Shown here: in pieces, positions 1-9,127 of the stretch
Layout of the letters: each line of letters begins with the position of its first letter
Numbering within the stretch: position 1 is the stretch's first letter
Source of the DNA: an uncultured bacterium
GTDB lineage: Bacteria; Cyanobacteriota; Vampirovibrionia; Gastranaerophilales; Gastranaerophilaceae
NCBI GenBank assembly: GCA_949294335.1
Contig: CASFGO010000021.1
Span: 1 to 64,000 of the forward strand
DNA length: 64,000 nucleotides
Reading direction: 5' to 3'
The notes under the pieces: model-generated
Databases searched by the model: none
Told to the model about the DNA's origin: nothing
The model's input: only the letters and a program-made list of their open reading frames with translations
Made by a program: the position numbers and the translations under genes

Positions 1-1002
1 CAATTCTACAAAGAAGATACAAACTATACAGGGGGAGTATTAGTAGAAAACTCTTTAAAACTTGCTAGTATTAATGATTTCTTGAATGACTATTTAACAA
101 GAAATGGAAGCTCAAATGTTATTACAACAATTATAGATGATGTTACTAACAATTCCTTAGATGCAACAAAAGCATATCAAGATAACTATAAATCAACAAA
201 AGATTATGAATATACAGGATATGCATCAACAGGAACAGGTAATGCCACAAAAACAACAACAATAACAACAGGCTCAACAGAAGATATTAGTAATAATTTA
301 TATACTGCATTAAGAAATATCGGCCACACTGATTTAAAATATGCAGAAGATATCCAAAAAGTAGAAGATTGGGTTAATGCTAAATTTGATACAAATACAT
401 CAGCAGGTAAATTAGCACTTGCAGAATTAAATAACATCATAATGAATGGTGACAAAGAAGAACTAGAAAAAATATATACAGCAATAAACAATAATTCTAA
501 CTACACAATTCCTACAGATAAAAAAGTTTATACAGACACAGTTGGAACATACAGTGTAATATTAAAAGACCAAGCTCAAACTTATGAATCAGGATGGGAT
601 ATGACAGATCCTGATATAGTAGAAGCGCTAAACTACTATCAAGTAATAAAAGGTGGCTATATTATTGTAGAAGACGAACAAGCAACATCAACAGAATGGC
701 TTACTAATATGATAAATGGTGGTTTTGCAATATTTACACAATATGATTCAGAAGAAAAAGATTTATTTGATACAAATATTGCAACAAATGTATCATTACA
801 AGAAGTAACAGATGAAACAGATATTAAGAAAGCTGAAGCAGAATATGAAGCATCAATGAGAAAAATTGATGCAAAAGACAAACAATATGATATAGAATTA
901 GCTCGCTTAGAAAATGAAAGAAATGCTATCAAAACTGAAATGGAAACTTTAAAAACTGTAGCAAAAGACAACGTTGACAGAACATTCAAATTATTCGGCT
1001 AG
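1..1002 (+). CDS. SSQARLLSL-family protein, 3' part (N-terminus outside window)
   Basis: The reading frame is open from base 1, so the gene begins upstream; only the last 333 codons are present. A TTG at 82 is the first possible start codon in frame but is not a credible start. The final ~110 residues match three other proteins of this window (35868-37796, 48056-49660, 59588-61441). They share a W-L-x-N-M-I-x-x-G segment near nt 697-720, a T-N-x-x-L-Q-E-V segment, then a charged amphipathic helix with E-x-E-R-N-A-I-K-T-E-M and the terminus D-N-V-D-x-T-F-K-L-F. The middle is Thr/Asn/Asp-rich without a recognisable domain. Function is unknown. The conserved C-terminal helix suggests an assembly or export module (inference). 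Confidence 0.8.
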   Translation, partial: QFYKEDTNYTGGVLVENSLKLASINDFLNDYLTRNGSSNVITTIIDDVTNNSLDATKAYQDNYKSTKDYEYTGYASTGTGNATKTTTITTGSTEDISNNLYTALRNIGHTDLKYAEDIQKVEDWVNAKFDTNTSAGKLALAELNNIIMNGDKEELEKIYTAINNNSNYTIPTDKKVYTDTVGTYSVILKDQAQTYESGWDMTDPDIVEALNYYQVIKGGYIIVEDEQATSTEWLTNMINGGFAIFTQYDSEEKDLFDTNIATNVSLQEVTDETDIKKAEAEYEASMRKIDAKDKQYDIELARLENERNAIKTEMETLKTVAKDNVDRTFKLFG

Positions 1003-1017
1003 GATTAATATTATTTA

Positions 1018-1878
1018 CTAATCTTTGTTTATTTTAAAATATACTTCTTTAAGACGTTTTTTGGTTATATGAGTATATAATTGTGTTGTTGCAACATCAC
1101 TATGTCCTAAAAGCTCTTGTACAACTCTTAAATCAGCCCCATTTTCTAATAAATGTGTTGCAAAACTATGTCTTAAAGTATGTGGAGATACATTTTTATT
1201 AATAATTTTTCCTTGAGAATGGACCAGGTTATAAACATCTTGTCTATTAACAAGTCTTCCATCTTCATTAATTAGAAATTTTTTTGTATTGAGTTTGTTC
1301 TTTACAATAAAATAGTCCCTATCTTTTAAATATATATTTATTTTTTCTATTGCTTTTGAACCAATTGGGACAATACGTTCTTTATTTCCTTTTCCAACAC
1401 ATAAAATATATTTTGATGATAGATTAATATCAGATAATTTAAGATTAACTAATTCCGAAACCCTAAAACCACAACTATATAAGAGTTCTAATATTACTGT
1501 TTGCAAATTTGTCAAATTATTAGACAACATTGTTTCTATATCTTTTATAGTCATAACTTTTGGAAGAATTTTAGGTCTTTTAGGGAGTTCAATAGTTAAT
1601 GCGGGATTTGAAGTTGCATATTCAGTCATGCAAGCCCATTTAAAAAATGATTTTATTGATGATATTTTTCTTGTTATTGATGATATTGAATACTTTTTCT
1701 CTTTCAAAAATCTTATATAGGCACTTATATCTTGTCTTGTTATATCATCAAGATTAGTTTTTTTATTCATAAATTCTATAAAAAATTCAATATCACGGCG
1801 ATATGCTTCTATAGAATTAATTGATAAACCTTTTTCTAATTCAATAAATTCAAGATATAATGACAATAATTCAAACAT
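1018..1878 (-). CDS. Tyrosine recombinase, XerC/XerD type
   Basis: A 286-aa site-specific recombinase. The N-terminal SAM-like core-binding domain covers residues ~1-85 and the catalytic domain ~100-286. Catalytic residues are visible: Arg in CGFRVSEL, Lys in VGKGNKER, HxxR in HTLRHSFATHLL, His in LLGHSDVATTQ, and the nucleophile Tyr in LYTHI. Length and the short spacing fit XerC/XerD, which resolves chromosome dimers at dif, rather than a phage integrase. There are no adjacent attachment sites or phage genes. It is divergent from murC with a 54-bp gap. No Shine-Dalgarno is visible before the ATG at 1878, and an AT-rich -10-like element lies very close, so the message may be leaderless. Which Xer paralogue it is cannot be decided here. 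Confidence 0.9.
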   Translation of the reverse strand: MFELLSLYLEFIELEKGLSINSIEAYRRDIEFFIEFMNKKTNLDDITRQDISAYIRFLKEKKYSISSITRKISSIKSFFKWACMTEYATSNPALTIELPKRPKILPKVMTIKDIETMLSNNLTNLQTVILELLYSCGFRVSELVNLKLSDINLSSKYILCVGKGNKERIVPIGSKAIEKINIYLKDRDYFIVKNKLNTKKFLINEDGRLVNRQDVYNLVHSQGKIINKNVSPHTLRHSFATHLLENGADLRVVQELLGHSDVATTQLYTHITKKRLKEVYFKINKD

Positions 1879-1903
1879 ACTTTTATATTAACATACTTTG
1901 TAA

Positions 1904-1909
1904 TATAAT
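1904..1909 (+). promoter_or_regulatory. Candidate -10 box for the murC operon
   Basis: A perfect TATAAT lies 24 bp upstream of the murC start, in the short divergent gap with the recombinase gene. The -35 region at 17-bp spacing is only T-rich. An AAGGAG ribosome site follows at 1919-1924. Confidence 0.4.
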
Positions 1910-1932
1910 TTTCAAAGAAAAGGAGTTTTATC

Positions 1933-3282
1933 GTGAATTATAAATATCATTTTATCGGAATAGGTGGTGTTGGAATGAGTGGGCTTGCGAAGTATTTAAT
2001 ACAGCAAGGTCAAGAGGTATCTGGCTCAGATATATCAGAAAGTAAGTACACCAAAGAATTGTTAGATTTAGGTGCTAAAATTTATATTGGTCATTCATAT
2101 GAAAATGTTCCTCCAAATTCAATTGTTGTTATTAATTCTGCAATAAAGTTTAATAATCCAGAGTTACAAAGAGCACAATCATTAAAATGTAAAATATATC
2201 ATCGTTCGGATTTACTTGCATTATTATCAAGATCCGATAAGAAATTTATAGGATTTGCAGGTACTCATGGTAAAACAACTACAAGTGGTATGGCGTCATA
2301 CTTACTTTCTAAAGCAGGATATAACCCATCTTTTGTCGTAGGAGGTATTATTCCTGAATTAAATACTAATGCAGAATACGATAAAAATGGGAATTTCTTC
2401 GTTGCTGAAATGGATGAAAGCGATGGAACTCTTGTTAAATATAGACCTGACATACTAGTTATCAATAATCTAGAAGCAGATCATTTAGATTTTTATAAAA
2501 ATGGATTAACATCAATTGTTCAGACTTTTCAAAAATTACTATCAAATCTGCGTTCTGATGCCAAAATACTTATTAATAATGATAACAAAGGAAATTTAAA
2601 ACTAAAAGGATATAACTTTATAACATTTGGCTTTGATGAAGCTGAATATATGGCAAAGAATAAAACATTCAAGAATGGATATTTTACTTTTGATGTTTAT
2701 CATAAAAATAAATTATTATTAGACAATGTCCAAATAGTTCTTCCAGGTGAACATAATATATATAATACATTAGCAGTAATTTCTGCCTGTAATGAAGCAG
2801 GAATAAATGTAAAATTAATTAAAGAACATTTAACAACTTTTACAGGAATGGGAAGAAGATTCCAAAAAATGCTTACAATTAATAAGATTCCTGTATATGA
2901 TGATTATGCTCATCATCCAACAGAGATTAAAGCAACATTGTCATCATTAAAAAGTATGACAACAAAAAATATAGTTGCTGTATTTCAACCTCATAGGTAT
3001 ACTAGGCTTCAGAGTTTTTGGAATGATTTTAAGAATTCATTAGTTTATGCTGATAGACTAATTGTTACTGATGTATATGCTGCTTCTGAAAATCCTATAG
3101 AGGGAATCAATTCAAAGAAATTTGCATCAGAAATACATAATGCTGAATATGTGTCTGGTTCAATTGAAGATGTTGCGAAAAAATTGTTACCTACATTAAA
3201 AGAAAATGATATAGTTATAGGATTAGGAGCAGGAACAATTACAAACTTAGCGAAATATCTTAAAAAGGCAAGTGAGGAATAA
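1933..3282 (+). CDS. murC: UDP-N-acetylmuramate--L-alanine ligase
   Basis: A 449-aa Mur ligase adding L-Ala to UDP-MurNAc in the cytoplasm, using ATP. Seen: the N-terminal Rossmann glycine motif GIGGVGMSGLAKYL (residues ~9-22), P-loop GTHGKTTTSGM (~110), the H-x-D-F-Y region of the central domain, and C-terminal DDYAHHPTEIKATL. Length is normal for MurC. The start is ATG at 1933 after AAGGAG. It is the first gene of a tight murC-murB-ddl-ftsQ run, the classic division and cell-wall cluster order, with murB beginning 2 bp after the stop. Confidence 0.97.
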   Translation: MNYKYHFIGIGGVGMSGLAKYLIQQGQEVSGSDISESKYTKELLDLGAKIYIGHSYENVPPNSIVVINSAIKFNNPELQRAQSLKCKIYHRSDLLALLSRSDKKFIGFAGTHGKTTTSGMASYLLSKAGYNPSFVVGGIIPELNTNAEYDKNGNFFVAEMDESDGTLVKYRPDILVINNLEADHLDFYKNGLTSIVQTFQKLLSNLRSDAKILINNDNKGNLKLKGYNFITFGFDEAEYMAKNKTFKNGYFTFDVYHKNKLLLDNVQIVLPGEHNIYNTLAVISACNEAGINVKLIKEHLTTFTGMGRRFQKMLTINKIPVYDDYAHHPTEIKATLSSLKSMTTKNIVAVFQPHRYTRLQSFWNDFKNSLVYADRLIVTDVYAASENPIEGINSKKFASEIHNAEYVSGSIEDVAKKLLPTLKENDIVIGLGAGTITNLAKYLKKASEE

Positions 3283-3284
3283 TT

Positions 3285-4202
3285 GTGTTTGATATTGAAT
3301 ATAAAGAAAATTTTGAAATTAAAAATTTAACTAGTTTTAAAATTGGTGGAATTGTTAGAAAAATATATTTTCCAAAATCTCAAAGTGAATTTTTAACATT
3401 GTTAAAAACTTTAGATAATCCAATTATATTAGGTAATTGTTCTAATGTAATTTTTTCATCTCAAGGTTGTTCAAGATCTATTATTTCCACTTCTAAAATG
3501 TGTGATATTGAAATTAAAGGTACAAAAATAATCGCATCTTGTGGAGTCAAAGGTCCTTTGCTATCTCAAAAAGCACAAGAAAATAAACTAAGCGGTTTTG
3601 AATTTATGATTGGTTTTCCTGGTTCAATTGGTGGGAATATATGTATGAATGCAGGGGCGCATAATCAATCTATTTCTGATTCCTTAGCTTCTGCTTGCGT
3701 TTTTGACAATAAAACTCAAGAAGTAATTTATTTATCTAACAAGGATATGGATTTTGGATATAGACATTCAATAATACAAACAGGAAGATATATCGTATTA
3801 AGTGCAGAATTTGATTTAAAAAGAGAAAATCCTGATGTAATAAAAAGCTTAATGGATAGAAATTTAGAATTTAGAAAAAATATTCAACCACCTTTAACTT
3901 ATCCAAATGCAGGAAGTGTATTCAAAAATCCAGAGCATGATTCTGCAGGAAGATTATTAGATAAAGCAGGTGTAAAGGATTTTAATTTTTCAAAAGTTGC
4001 TGTATGGCAAAAACATGCAAACTTTATTATAAATAAAGGAGATGCGACATCCGAAGATGTTTTAGAGCTTATGCTTTTAATGCAGAAAAAAGTAAAAAGT
4101 ACTTATACAATCGATTTAGAACCAGAAATAAGATACATTGGAGACATGAATAAACACGAGGAAGAGATATGTCAGGAATTATACAAAAAGATTCAAAAAT
4201 AG
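3285..4202 (+). CDS. murB: UDP-N-acetylenolpyruvoylglucosamine reductase
   Basis: A 305-aa FAD enzyme reducing UDP-GlcNAc-enolpyruvate to UDP-MurNAc with NADPH. Evidence is the N-terminal TSFKIGG (usual TTFRIGG), the GFEFMIGFPGSIGGNICMNAGA FAD-binding block, the YRHS motif, the catalytic serine in PNAGSVFKNP, and the C-terminal Glu in LEPEIRYIG. The GTG start at 3285 follows AGTGAGG. Translation is probably coupled to murC. The 3' end overlaps ddl by 34 bp. Confidence 0.96.
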   Translation: MFDIEYKENFEIKNLTSFKIGGIVRKIYFPKSQSEFLTLLKTLDNPIILGNCSNVIFSSQGCSRSIISTSKMCDIEIKGTKIIASCGVKGPLLSQKAQENKLSGFEFMIGFPGSIGGNICMNAGAHNQSISDSLASACVFDNKTQEVIYLSNKDMDFGYRHSIIQTGRYIVLSAEFDLKRENPDVIKSLMDRNLEFRKNIQPPLTYPNAGSVFKNPEHDSAGRLLDKAGVKDFNFSKVAVWQKHANFIINKGDATSEDVLELMLLMQKKVKSTYTIDLEPEIRYIGDMNKHEEEICQELYKKIQK

Positions 4203-5098
4203 CAGTACTATGTGGCGGATTATCATCTGAACAAGAGATTTCAAGACGTTCAGGTAAAAACTGCTTTGAAGCTCTTAAGAGATTAGGTTATACTAATGTT
4301 GATTTAGTAGAAGTAGATGAAAATATCGCTACAAAATTAATTGGTTATGAATACGCATATAATGCTTTGCATGGGAAATATGGAGAAGATGGTTGTATAC
4401 AAGGTGTTTTAGAATTCTTAAAAATTCCATATACCGGATGTGGTGTTATGTCTAGTGCAATTTGTATGAACAAAGAATACACCAAAAAAGTATTATCAAC
4501 AGCGGGGTTACCACTAATAACATCAGTTTTAATCACTAAAGGCGACAACCTATATGAAAAAGTTAAAGATTTAAACTATCCAATGATGGTAAAACCTGTT
4601 TCAGAAGGCTCAAGTTTTGGTATGGCAAAAGTTAATAATGCAGATGAGCTTGCCAAAGCTGTTTTTAATGCTGCACAATTTAACCAAGATATAATGATAG
4701 AAGAATATCTAACAGGAATCAGTGCAACTGTTGGAGTTTTAGAAAAAGATGGTGAACTTTTTGCAACAGAAATATTGGAACTTCGTCCACATAATGAGTG
4801 GTATGACTATGAAGCAAAGTATACTAAAGGAATGACGGATTTTATATTACCTGCTGAAATTTCCGAAGAAATGACTAAAAAAGTTAAAGAGCTTGCAGTA
4901 AAAGCATTTAAAACTTGTGGTTGTTCAGGAGTAAGCAGAGTTGATTTCTTAATAACAGATATTCCTTATATTTTAGAAATTAATACAAGTCCAGGAATGA
5001 CTGATACAAGTGATTTACCGGCGCAAGCAGCTGCAATGGGAATAACTTATGATGAATTAGTAGATATGACTCTACAAAGTGCAGGTTTGAATAAATAA
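4169..5098 (+). CDS. ddl: D-alanine--D-alanine ligase
   Basis: A 309-aa ATP-grasp enzyme making D-Ala-D-Ala for the peptidoglycan stem. Seen: CGGLSSEQEISRRSG near the N-terminus, the ALHGKYGEDG motif, the PVSEGSSFGM phosphate-binding loop, and the metal-binding end with RVDFL and EINTSPGMT. The start ATG at 4169 follows GAGGAAGAG inside murB, giving a 34-bp overlap. Its stop overlaps the ftsQ start (TAATG at 5096-5100). Length is typical of DdlB. Confidence 0.97.
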   Translation: MSGIIQKDSKIAVLCGGLSSEQEISRRSGKNCFEALKRLGYTNVDLVEVDENIATKLIGYEYAYNALHGKYGEDGCIQGVLEFLKIPYTGCGVMSSAICMNKEYTKKVLSTAGLPLITSVLITKGDNLYEKVKDLNYPMMVKPVSEGSSFGMAKVNNADELAKAVFNAAQFNQDIMIEEYLTGISATVGVLEKDGELFATEILELRPHNEWYDYEAKYTKGMTDFILPAEISEEMTKKVKELAVKAFKTCGCSGVSRVDFLITDIPYILEINTSPGMTDTSDLPAQAAAMGITYDELVDMTLQSAGLNK

Positions 5099-5973
5099 TG
5101 TCTGATGAAGAAATAAAAAAGATTAATAAATATAATATTAAAAGAAGGCTCAAACAGTCCAAAATGAAAAGGAAAATACGTCATACTCAACGTCGTATCA
5201 AAACTTTTCGAATTATTCTTAGACTGTTATTAATAATTAGTCTACTTTATCTTTGTTATCACGTTATTTATATGAAAAGCTGGAGACTGCCACAAGATGC
5301 TTTATCTAGGCTAAATAGTCCTGCATTAAAAATTTCAAATAATAAAATAGTTCCATCGTATAAAATTTTGGCTGCAATAAGACAAATTGAAATAGAAGAC
5401 AAAGCAATCTTTTTAATAAGAACAGATGAAATTAAATCAAGTATCTTAAAAATTGAACCTATTCAAGATGTTTATATAAGACGTTTTTGGTGCCCAGCAA
5501 GGCTTGATATAATTATAAAAGAGAGGATTCCATCAATTCTTATTGCTCCAAATGAAAAAGTTGAGCCAATATCATATTTTACTCGCGATGGAAAGCTTAT
5601 TGGTCATGAATATATGCCTTTAAGAGTTAATTACAAAACTGTAAAAGTCCTTGCATATTGTACTAAAGATGATGATTATAGAAAATGGGATAGGCCAAAA
5701 CTTAATTTTATTAAAAAATTAGCAAAAACAATAGAATATTATAGTGATGAAAATGTAGAATATATTGATTTAAGGACACCAGGAGATGTTTATGTTAAAC
5801 TAAAATCAGTTCTTTTAAGACTTGGTCCAGTTGACGAAGTAAACTTTGAAGAAGCAACAAAAAAATTAACCAAATTACCTTCATTACTACCACAGGTAAA
5901 ATTATTGGATAAAAATATAAAATATTTAGACCTTAGATGGGATAAAGTGTACTATATTAAACTAGACAGCTAA
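5098..5973 (+). CDS. ftsQ: FtsQ/DivIB-type cell division protein
   Basis: A 291-aa protein with a very basic cytoplasmic N-terminus (residues 1-40), one transmembrane helix at ~41-58 (FRIILRLLLIISLLYLC), and a periplasmic POTRA/FtsQ region. In that region the substring YIRRFWCPARLDIIIKERIP is the typical FtsQ P-x-x-L-x-I-x-I-x-E-R-x-P block. The C-terminal domain contains YIDLRTPGDVYVKL, as in FtsQ proteins. It links divisome assembly to peptidoglycan synthesis. Its position at the end of murC-murB-ddl supports the call. Sequence divergence is high, as is usual for this family. Confidence 0.9.
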   Translation: MSDEEIKKINKYNIKRRLKQSKMKRKIRHTQRRIKTFRIILRLLLIISLLYLCYHVIYMKSWRLPQDALSRLNSPALKISNNKIVPSYKILAAIRQIEIEDKAIFLIRTDEIKSSILKIEPIQDVYIRRFWCPARLDIIIKERIPSILIAPNEKVEPISYFTRDGKLIGHEYMPLRVNYKTVKVLAYCTKDDDYRKWDRPKLNFIKKLAKTIEYYSDENVEYIDLRTPGDVYVKLKSVLLRLGPVDEVNFEEATKKLTKLPSLLPQVKLLDKNIKYLDLRWDKVYYIKLDS

Positions 5974-5987
5974 GTTAGGGGAATAAA

Positions 5988-7367
5988 ATGTTTGAATCAT
6001 TATCAGACAGATTACAGAATATTATTGCAAACACAGCAAGAGAAAAAGAATTAACACAAGAAAATATGAAGGATGCACTAAGAGAAATAAGACGTGCATT
6101 ATTAGAAGCTGATGTTAATTTAAGAGTAGTTAAATCATTCATATCAAATATAAAAGACCGAGCTGAAGGCGAAAACGTACTTCAAGGGGTAAATCCTTCT
6201 CAACAACTTGTAAAAATTGTTCACGATGAGTTAATTAACCTACTAGGAAAAGATGTTTCCCCTCTAAATACATTTGGGCATCCAAATATAATAATGATGT
6301 TAGGGCTTCAAGGTTCTGGTAAAACAACTTCTTCTGCAAAATTAGCTGTTAAATTGAAAAAAGAAGGACGTAATCCTTTATTAGTTGCTTGTGACGTATA
6401 TAGACCTGCAGCTATAACTCAATTAAAAACTTTAGGACAACAGACAGATACAACTGTTTATTCAGAAGATGAAAACAAAAATGTTCAAGAAATTGTATCT
6501 AATGCAATAAATTACGCAAAAGAAAACGGTTTTAATACTTTGATATTAGATACAGCAGGCCGTCTACAAATAGATACGGATATGATGGCAGAATTGTTAT
6601 TAATAGATAGAATATTTAACCCACAAGAAAAATTACTTGTAATCGACGCAATGACAGGTCAAGAAACAGTAAATGTTGCAGAAACATTTGATTCTCAATT
6701 AAATCTAACAGGTCTTGTATTGACAAAATTAGATGGTGATTCAAGAGGTGGTGCAGCATTGTCTGTCGCATATTGTACACAAAAGCCAATAAAATTAACA
6801 GGTACAGGAGAAAAACTTAATGCATTAGAAGACTTCTATCCTGAAAGAATGGCTACAAGAATTTTGGGGATGGGAGATATCGTATCTCTTGTTGAAAGAG
6901 CTCAAGAAGTTTTTGACGAGAAAGAAGCCAGAGAACTTGAAAAGAAAATGGAAAAAGCAGAATTTTCATTCAATGACTTCTTAAAAATGCAAAAACAAAT
7001 GAAAATGATAGGTTCATTTGATCAAATTTTAGGAATGATACCGGGATTAAATATTTCTAAGGATGATAAAGAAAAAATTTCTCATGAAGGAGAGAAGCAA
7101 TTTAAAAAAATTGAAGTTATGATAAGCAGTATGACTCCTGAAGAAAGAAATCATCCTGAGTTAATGAATTCAAGCAGAAAAAGAAGAATAGCCGCAGGTT
7201 CAGGTATTTCTTTACACGATTTGAACATATTTATCAAACAATTTGAACAAATGCGTTCAATGATGAAAGGTATGTCAGATATGAAAAAGAATTTAGGCAA
7301 ATTCAAAGGAATGAACCCTGCGCTTGGAATGAAAAAAATGATGGAAACAATGCGAAGATTTAAATAG
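5988..7367 (+). CDS. ffh: Signal recognition particle protein Ffh
   Basis: A 459-aa SRP54 GTPase that delivers nascent membrane proteins to the Sec translocon together with 4.5S RNA and FtsY. Domains in order: N four-helix bundle (~1-90); G domain with GLQGSGKTTS (~107), DTAGRL (~190) and TKLDGDSRGGAAL (~248); Met-rich M domain from ~330, ending in GMKKMMETMRRFK. The start ATG at 5988 follows AGGGGAA. It sits 14 bp after ftsQ and is probably co-transcribed with it. Confidence 0.98.
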   Translation: MFESLSDRLQNIIANTAREKELTQENMKDALREIRRALLEADVNLRVVKSFISNIKDRAEGENVLQGVNPSQQLVKIVHDELINLLGKDVSPLNTFGHPNIIMMLGLQGSGKTTSSAKLAVKLKKEGRNPLLVACDVYRPAAITQLKTLGQQTDTTVYSEDENKNVQEIVSNAINYAKENGFNTLILDTAGRLQIDTDMMAELLLIDRIFNPQEKLLVIDAMTGQETVNVAETFDSQLNLTGLVLTKLDGDSRGGAALSVAYCTQKPIKLTGTGEKLNALEDFYPERMATRILGMGDIVSLVERAQEVFDEKEARELEKKMEKAEFSFNDFLKMQKQMKMIGSFDQILGMIPGLNISKDDKEKISHEGEKQFKKIEVMISSMTPEERNHPELMNSSRKRRIAAGSGISLHDLNIFIKQFEQMRSMMKGMSDMKKNLGKFKGMNPALGMKKMMETMRRFK

Positions 7368-7436
7368 TCTAAATTCTAGACATAATGCGTTGTTTGTGTT
7401 CTAATAAAAAAAGATTAGCAATTATAGGAGAGAGAT

Positions 7437-7910
7437 ATGAACTCAGAAGAAAGAACTTTTGTCGCAATTAAGCCTGATGGGGTTAAAAGAGGACTTATTG
7501 GTAAAATAATCAGCAGATTTGAAGATAAAGGATTTAAAATTATTGCATTAAAACTATTACAAGTAACACCAGAACAAGCAGCGGCACATTATGAAGAACA
7601 TTATGGAAAACCTTTCTACCCAAGATTAGTTCACTATATTACAAGTGGTCCTATTGTTGCTATGGTTGTTGAAGGATATAATGCAGTATCAAGTGTAAGA
7701 CACTTAGTAGGAGCAACTGATCCTTCAACTGCTGATGTTGGTACAATAAGAGCCGATTTTGCTCAAGTAAAAGAATATAATGTAATTCATGCATCTGATT
7801 CAATTGAGAGTGCAAATAGAGAAACTAATATCTATTTCAACGAAAATGAATTATGCGATACTTGGTCAAATATGTTAGAAATGCTTATTGCAGAGGAAGA
7901 AAATTCATAG
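7437..7910 (+). CDS. ndk: Nucleoside diphosphate kinase
   Basis: A 157-aa enzyme transferring the gamma phosphate between nucleoside tri- and diphosphates. Seen: TFVAIKPDGVKRGLIG at the N-terminus and the region surrounding the phospho-histidine as NVIHASDSIESANRE (family N-x-x-H-G-S-D-S; here Ala replaces Gly after the His). It is slightly longer than the usual ~140 aa because of the C-terminal tail. A strong AGGAGAGAG site lies before the ATG. It is separated by 69 bp from ffh and abuts tgt directly. Confidence 0.96.
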   Translation: MNSEERTFVAIKPDGVKRGLIGKIISRFEDKGFKIIALKLLQVTPEQAAAHYEEHYGKPFYPRLVHYITSGPIVAMVVEGYNAVSSVRHLVGATDPSTADVGTIRADFAQVKEYNVIHASDSIESANRETNIYFNENELCDTWSNMLEMLIAEEENS

Positions 7911-9032
7911 ATGTCTGAACATGACTTTTTTAGTTACGAATTAGAACATGTTGATTCAAAAACAGGCGCTAGAGCTGGGATTTTACATACTCCCCATGGA
8001 GATATAAAAACACCGATATTTATGCCTGTTGGGACGAATTCAACTGTTAAACTTGTTACTAATCATCATTTATATGAATCAGGCGCTCAAATAATACTTG
8101 CTAATTCTTATCATTTGCATTTAAGAGCAGGTTCTGAATTAGTAAAACAATTTGGGGGGATTCATGGTTGGATGAATTGGAATAAGCCTGTTTTAACTGA
8201 TTCAGGGGGGTTCCAGGTATTTTCATTAGCACATCTTAGAAAAATTACAGAAGATGGTGTTGAATTTAGAGATCCTAAAGATGGTAAAAAGCATTTTATA
8301 TCGCCTGAAGTATCTATGGAAATCCAACAAAACATAGGTGCGGATATAATTATGGCATTTGACCAATGTGCACCATACCCTTGTGACTATAAGTTTGCTA
8401 AAGCGGCTATGGAAAGAACTCACAGATGGCTTGAAAGATGTATTAAAGCTAAAACAAATGATAAACAAGCATTATTTCCAATTTGTCAAGGAGCTTTCTT
8501 TGAAGATTTAAGAAAAGAAAGTGCTGAATTTGTTTCAAATATTGATGCAGTTGGATATGCTATAGGTGGTTTGAGTGTAGGCGAACCTAAAGATATAATG
8601 AATCATTTTGTTGAATATACTGCACCATTATTACCACAGAATAAACCTCGTTATTTGATGGGGGTAGGTACTCCTGAAGATTTATTAGATGGTATTAAAC
8701 GAGGAGTTGATATGTTTGACTGCGTTTTACCAACTAGAAATGCTAGACACGGTTCATTCTTTACTTGGGAAGGTAAGAAACAGATTAAAAATGCTCAATA
8801 TCAAAACGACTCAAGTCCATTAGATACGAATTGTAATTGTTACTGCTGTCAAAATCATTCTAAAGCGTATTTACGACATCTGTATAAATGTAACGAAGGA
8901 ACTGCACAAGCATTAATTTCTATACATAATATTACGTTTTTAGTCAACTTTTCACAGCTTGTAAGGCAGGCTATACTTGAAGATAGGTTTGATGAGTTCT
9001 ATAATGAACACTATAACAATTTTGTTAAGTAA
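7911..9032 (+). CDS. tgt: Queuine/preQ1 tRNA-guanine transglycosylase
   Basis: A 373-aa TIM-barrel enzyme inserting preQ1 at G34 of GUN-anticodon tRNAs. The signature LTDSGGFQVFSL contains the catalytic Asp. Further motifs are GADIIMAFDQC, YAIGGLSVGE, and the second catalytic Asp in MFDCVLPTRNARHG. The zinc site is C-x-C-x-x-C near residues 304-309 (NCNCYCC), with a downstream His in SIHN. The ATG begins one base after the ndk stop, so the two genes are translationally linked. Length is normal. Confidence 0.97.
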   Translation: MSEHDFFSYELEHVDSKTGARAGILHTPHGDIKTPIFMPVGTNSTVKLVTNHHLYESGAQIILANSYHLHLRAGSELVKQFGGIHGWMNWNKPVLTDSGGFQVFSLAHLRKITEDGVEFRDPKDGKKHFISPEVSMEIQQNIGADIIMAFDQCAPYPCDYKFAKAAMERTHRWLERCIKAKTNDKQALFPICQGAFFEDLRKESAEFVSNIDAVGYAIGGLSVGEPKDIMNHFVEYTAPLLPQNKPRYLMGVGTPEDLLDGIKRGVDMFDCVLPTRNARHGSFFTWEGKKQIKNAQYQNDSSPLDTNCNCYCCQNHSKAYLRHLYKCNEGTAQALISIHNITFLVNFSQLVRQAILEDRFDEFYNEHYNNFVK

Positions 9033-9127
9033 TGTAACGATTTAAAGCATGCTTGAAATTAGCCAACTGATTATTTACTTTTTATAAATAAAAGTAAGAG
9101 AGAATACATTAATAAGGTGGCATTATT

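Noticed and set aside
1018..1878. Phage or integrative element suggested by the tyrosine recombinase
   Set aside because: Length and motifs fit chromosomal XerC/D; there are no phage genes, att repeats or tRNA target nearby.
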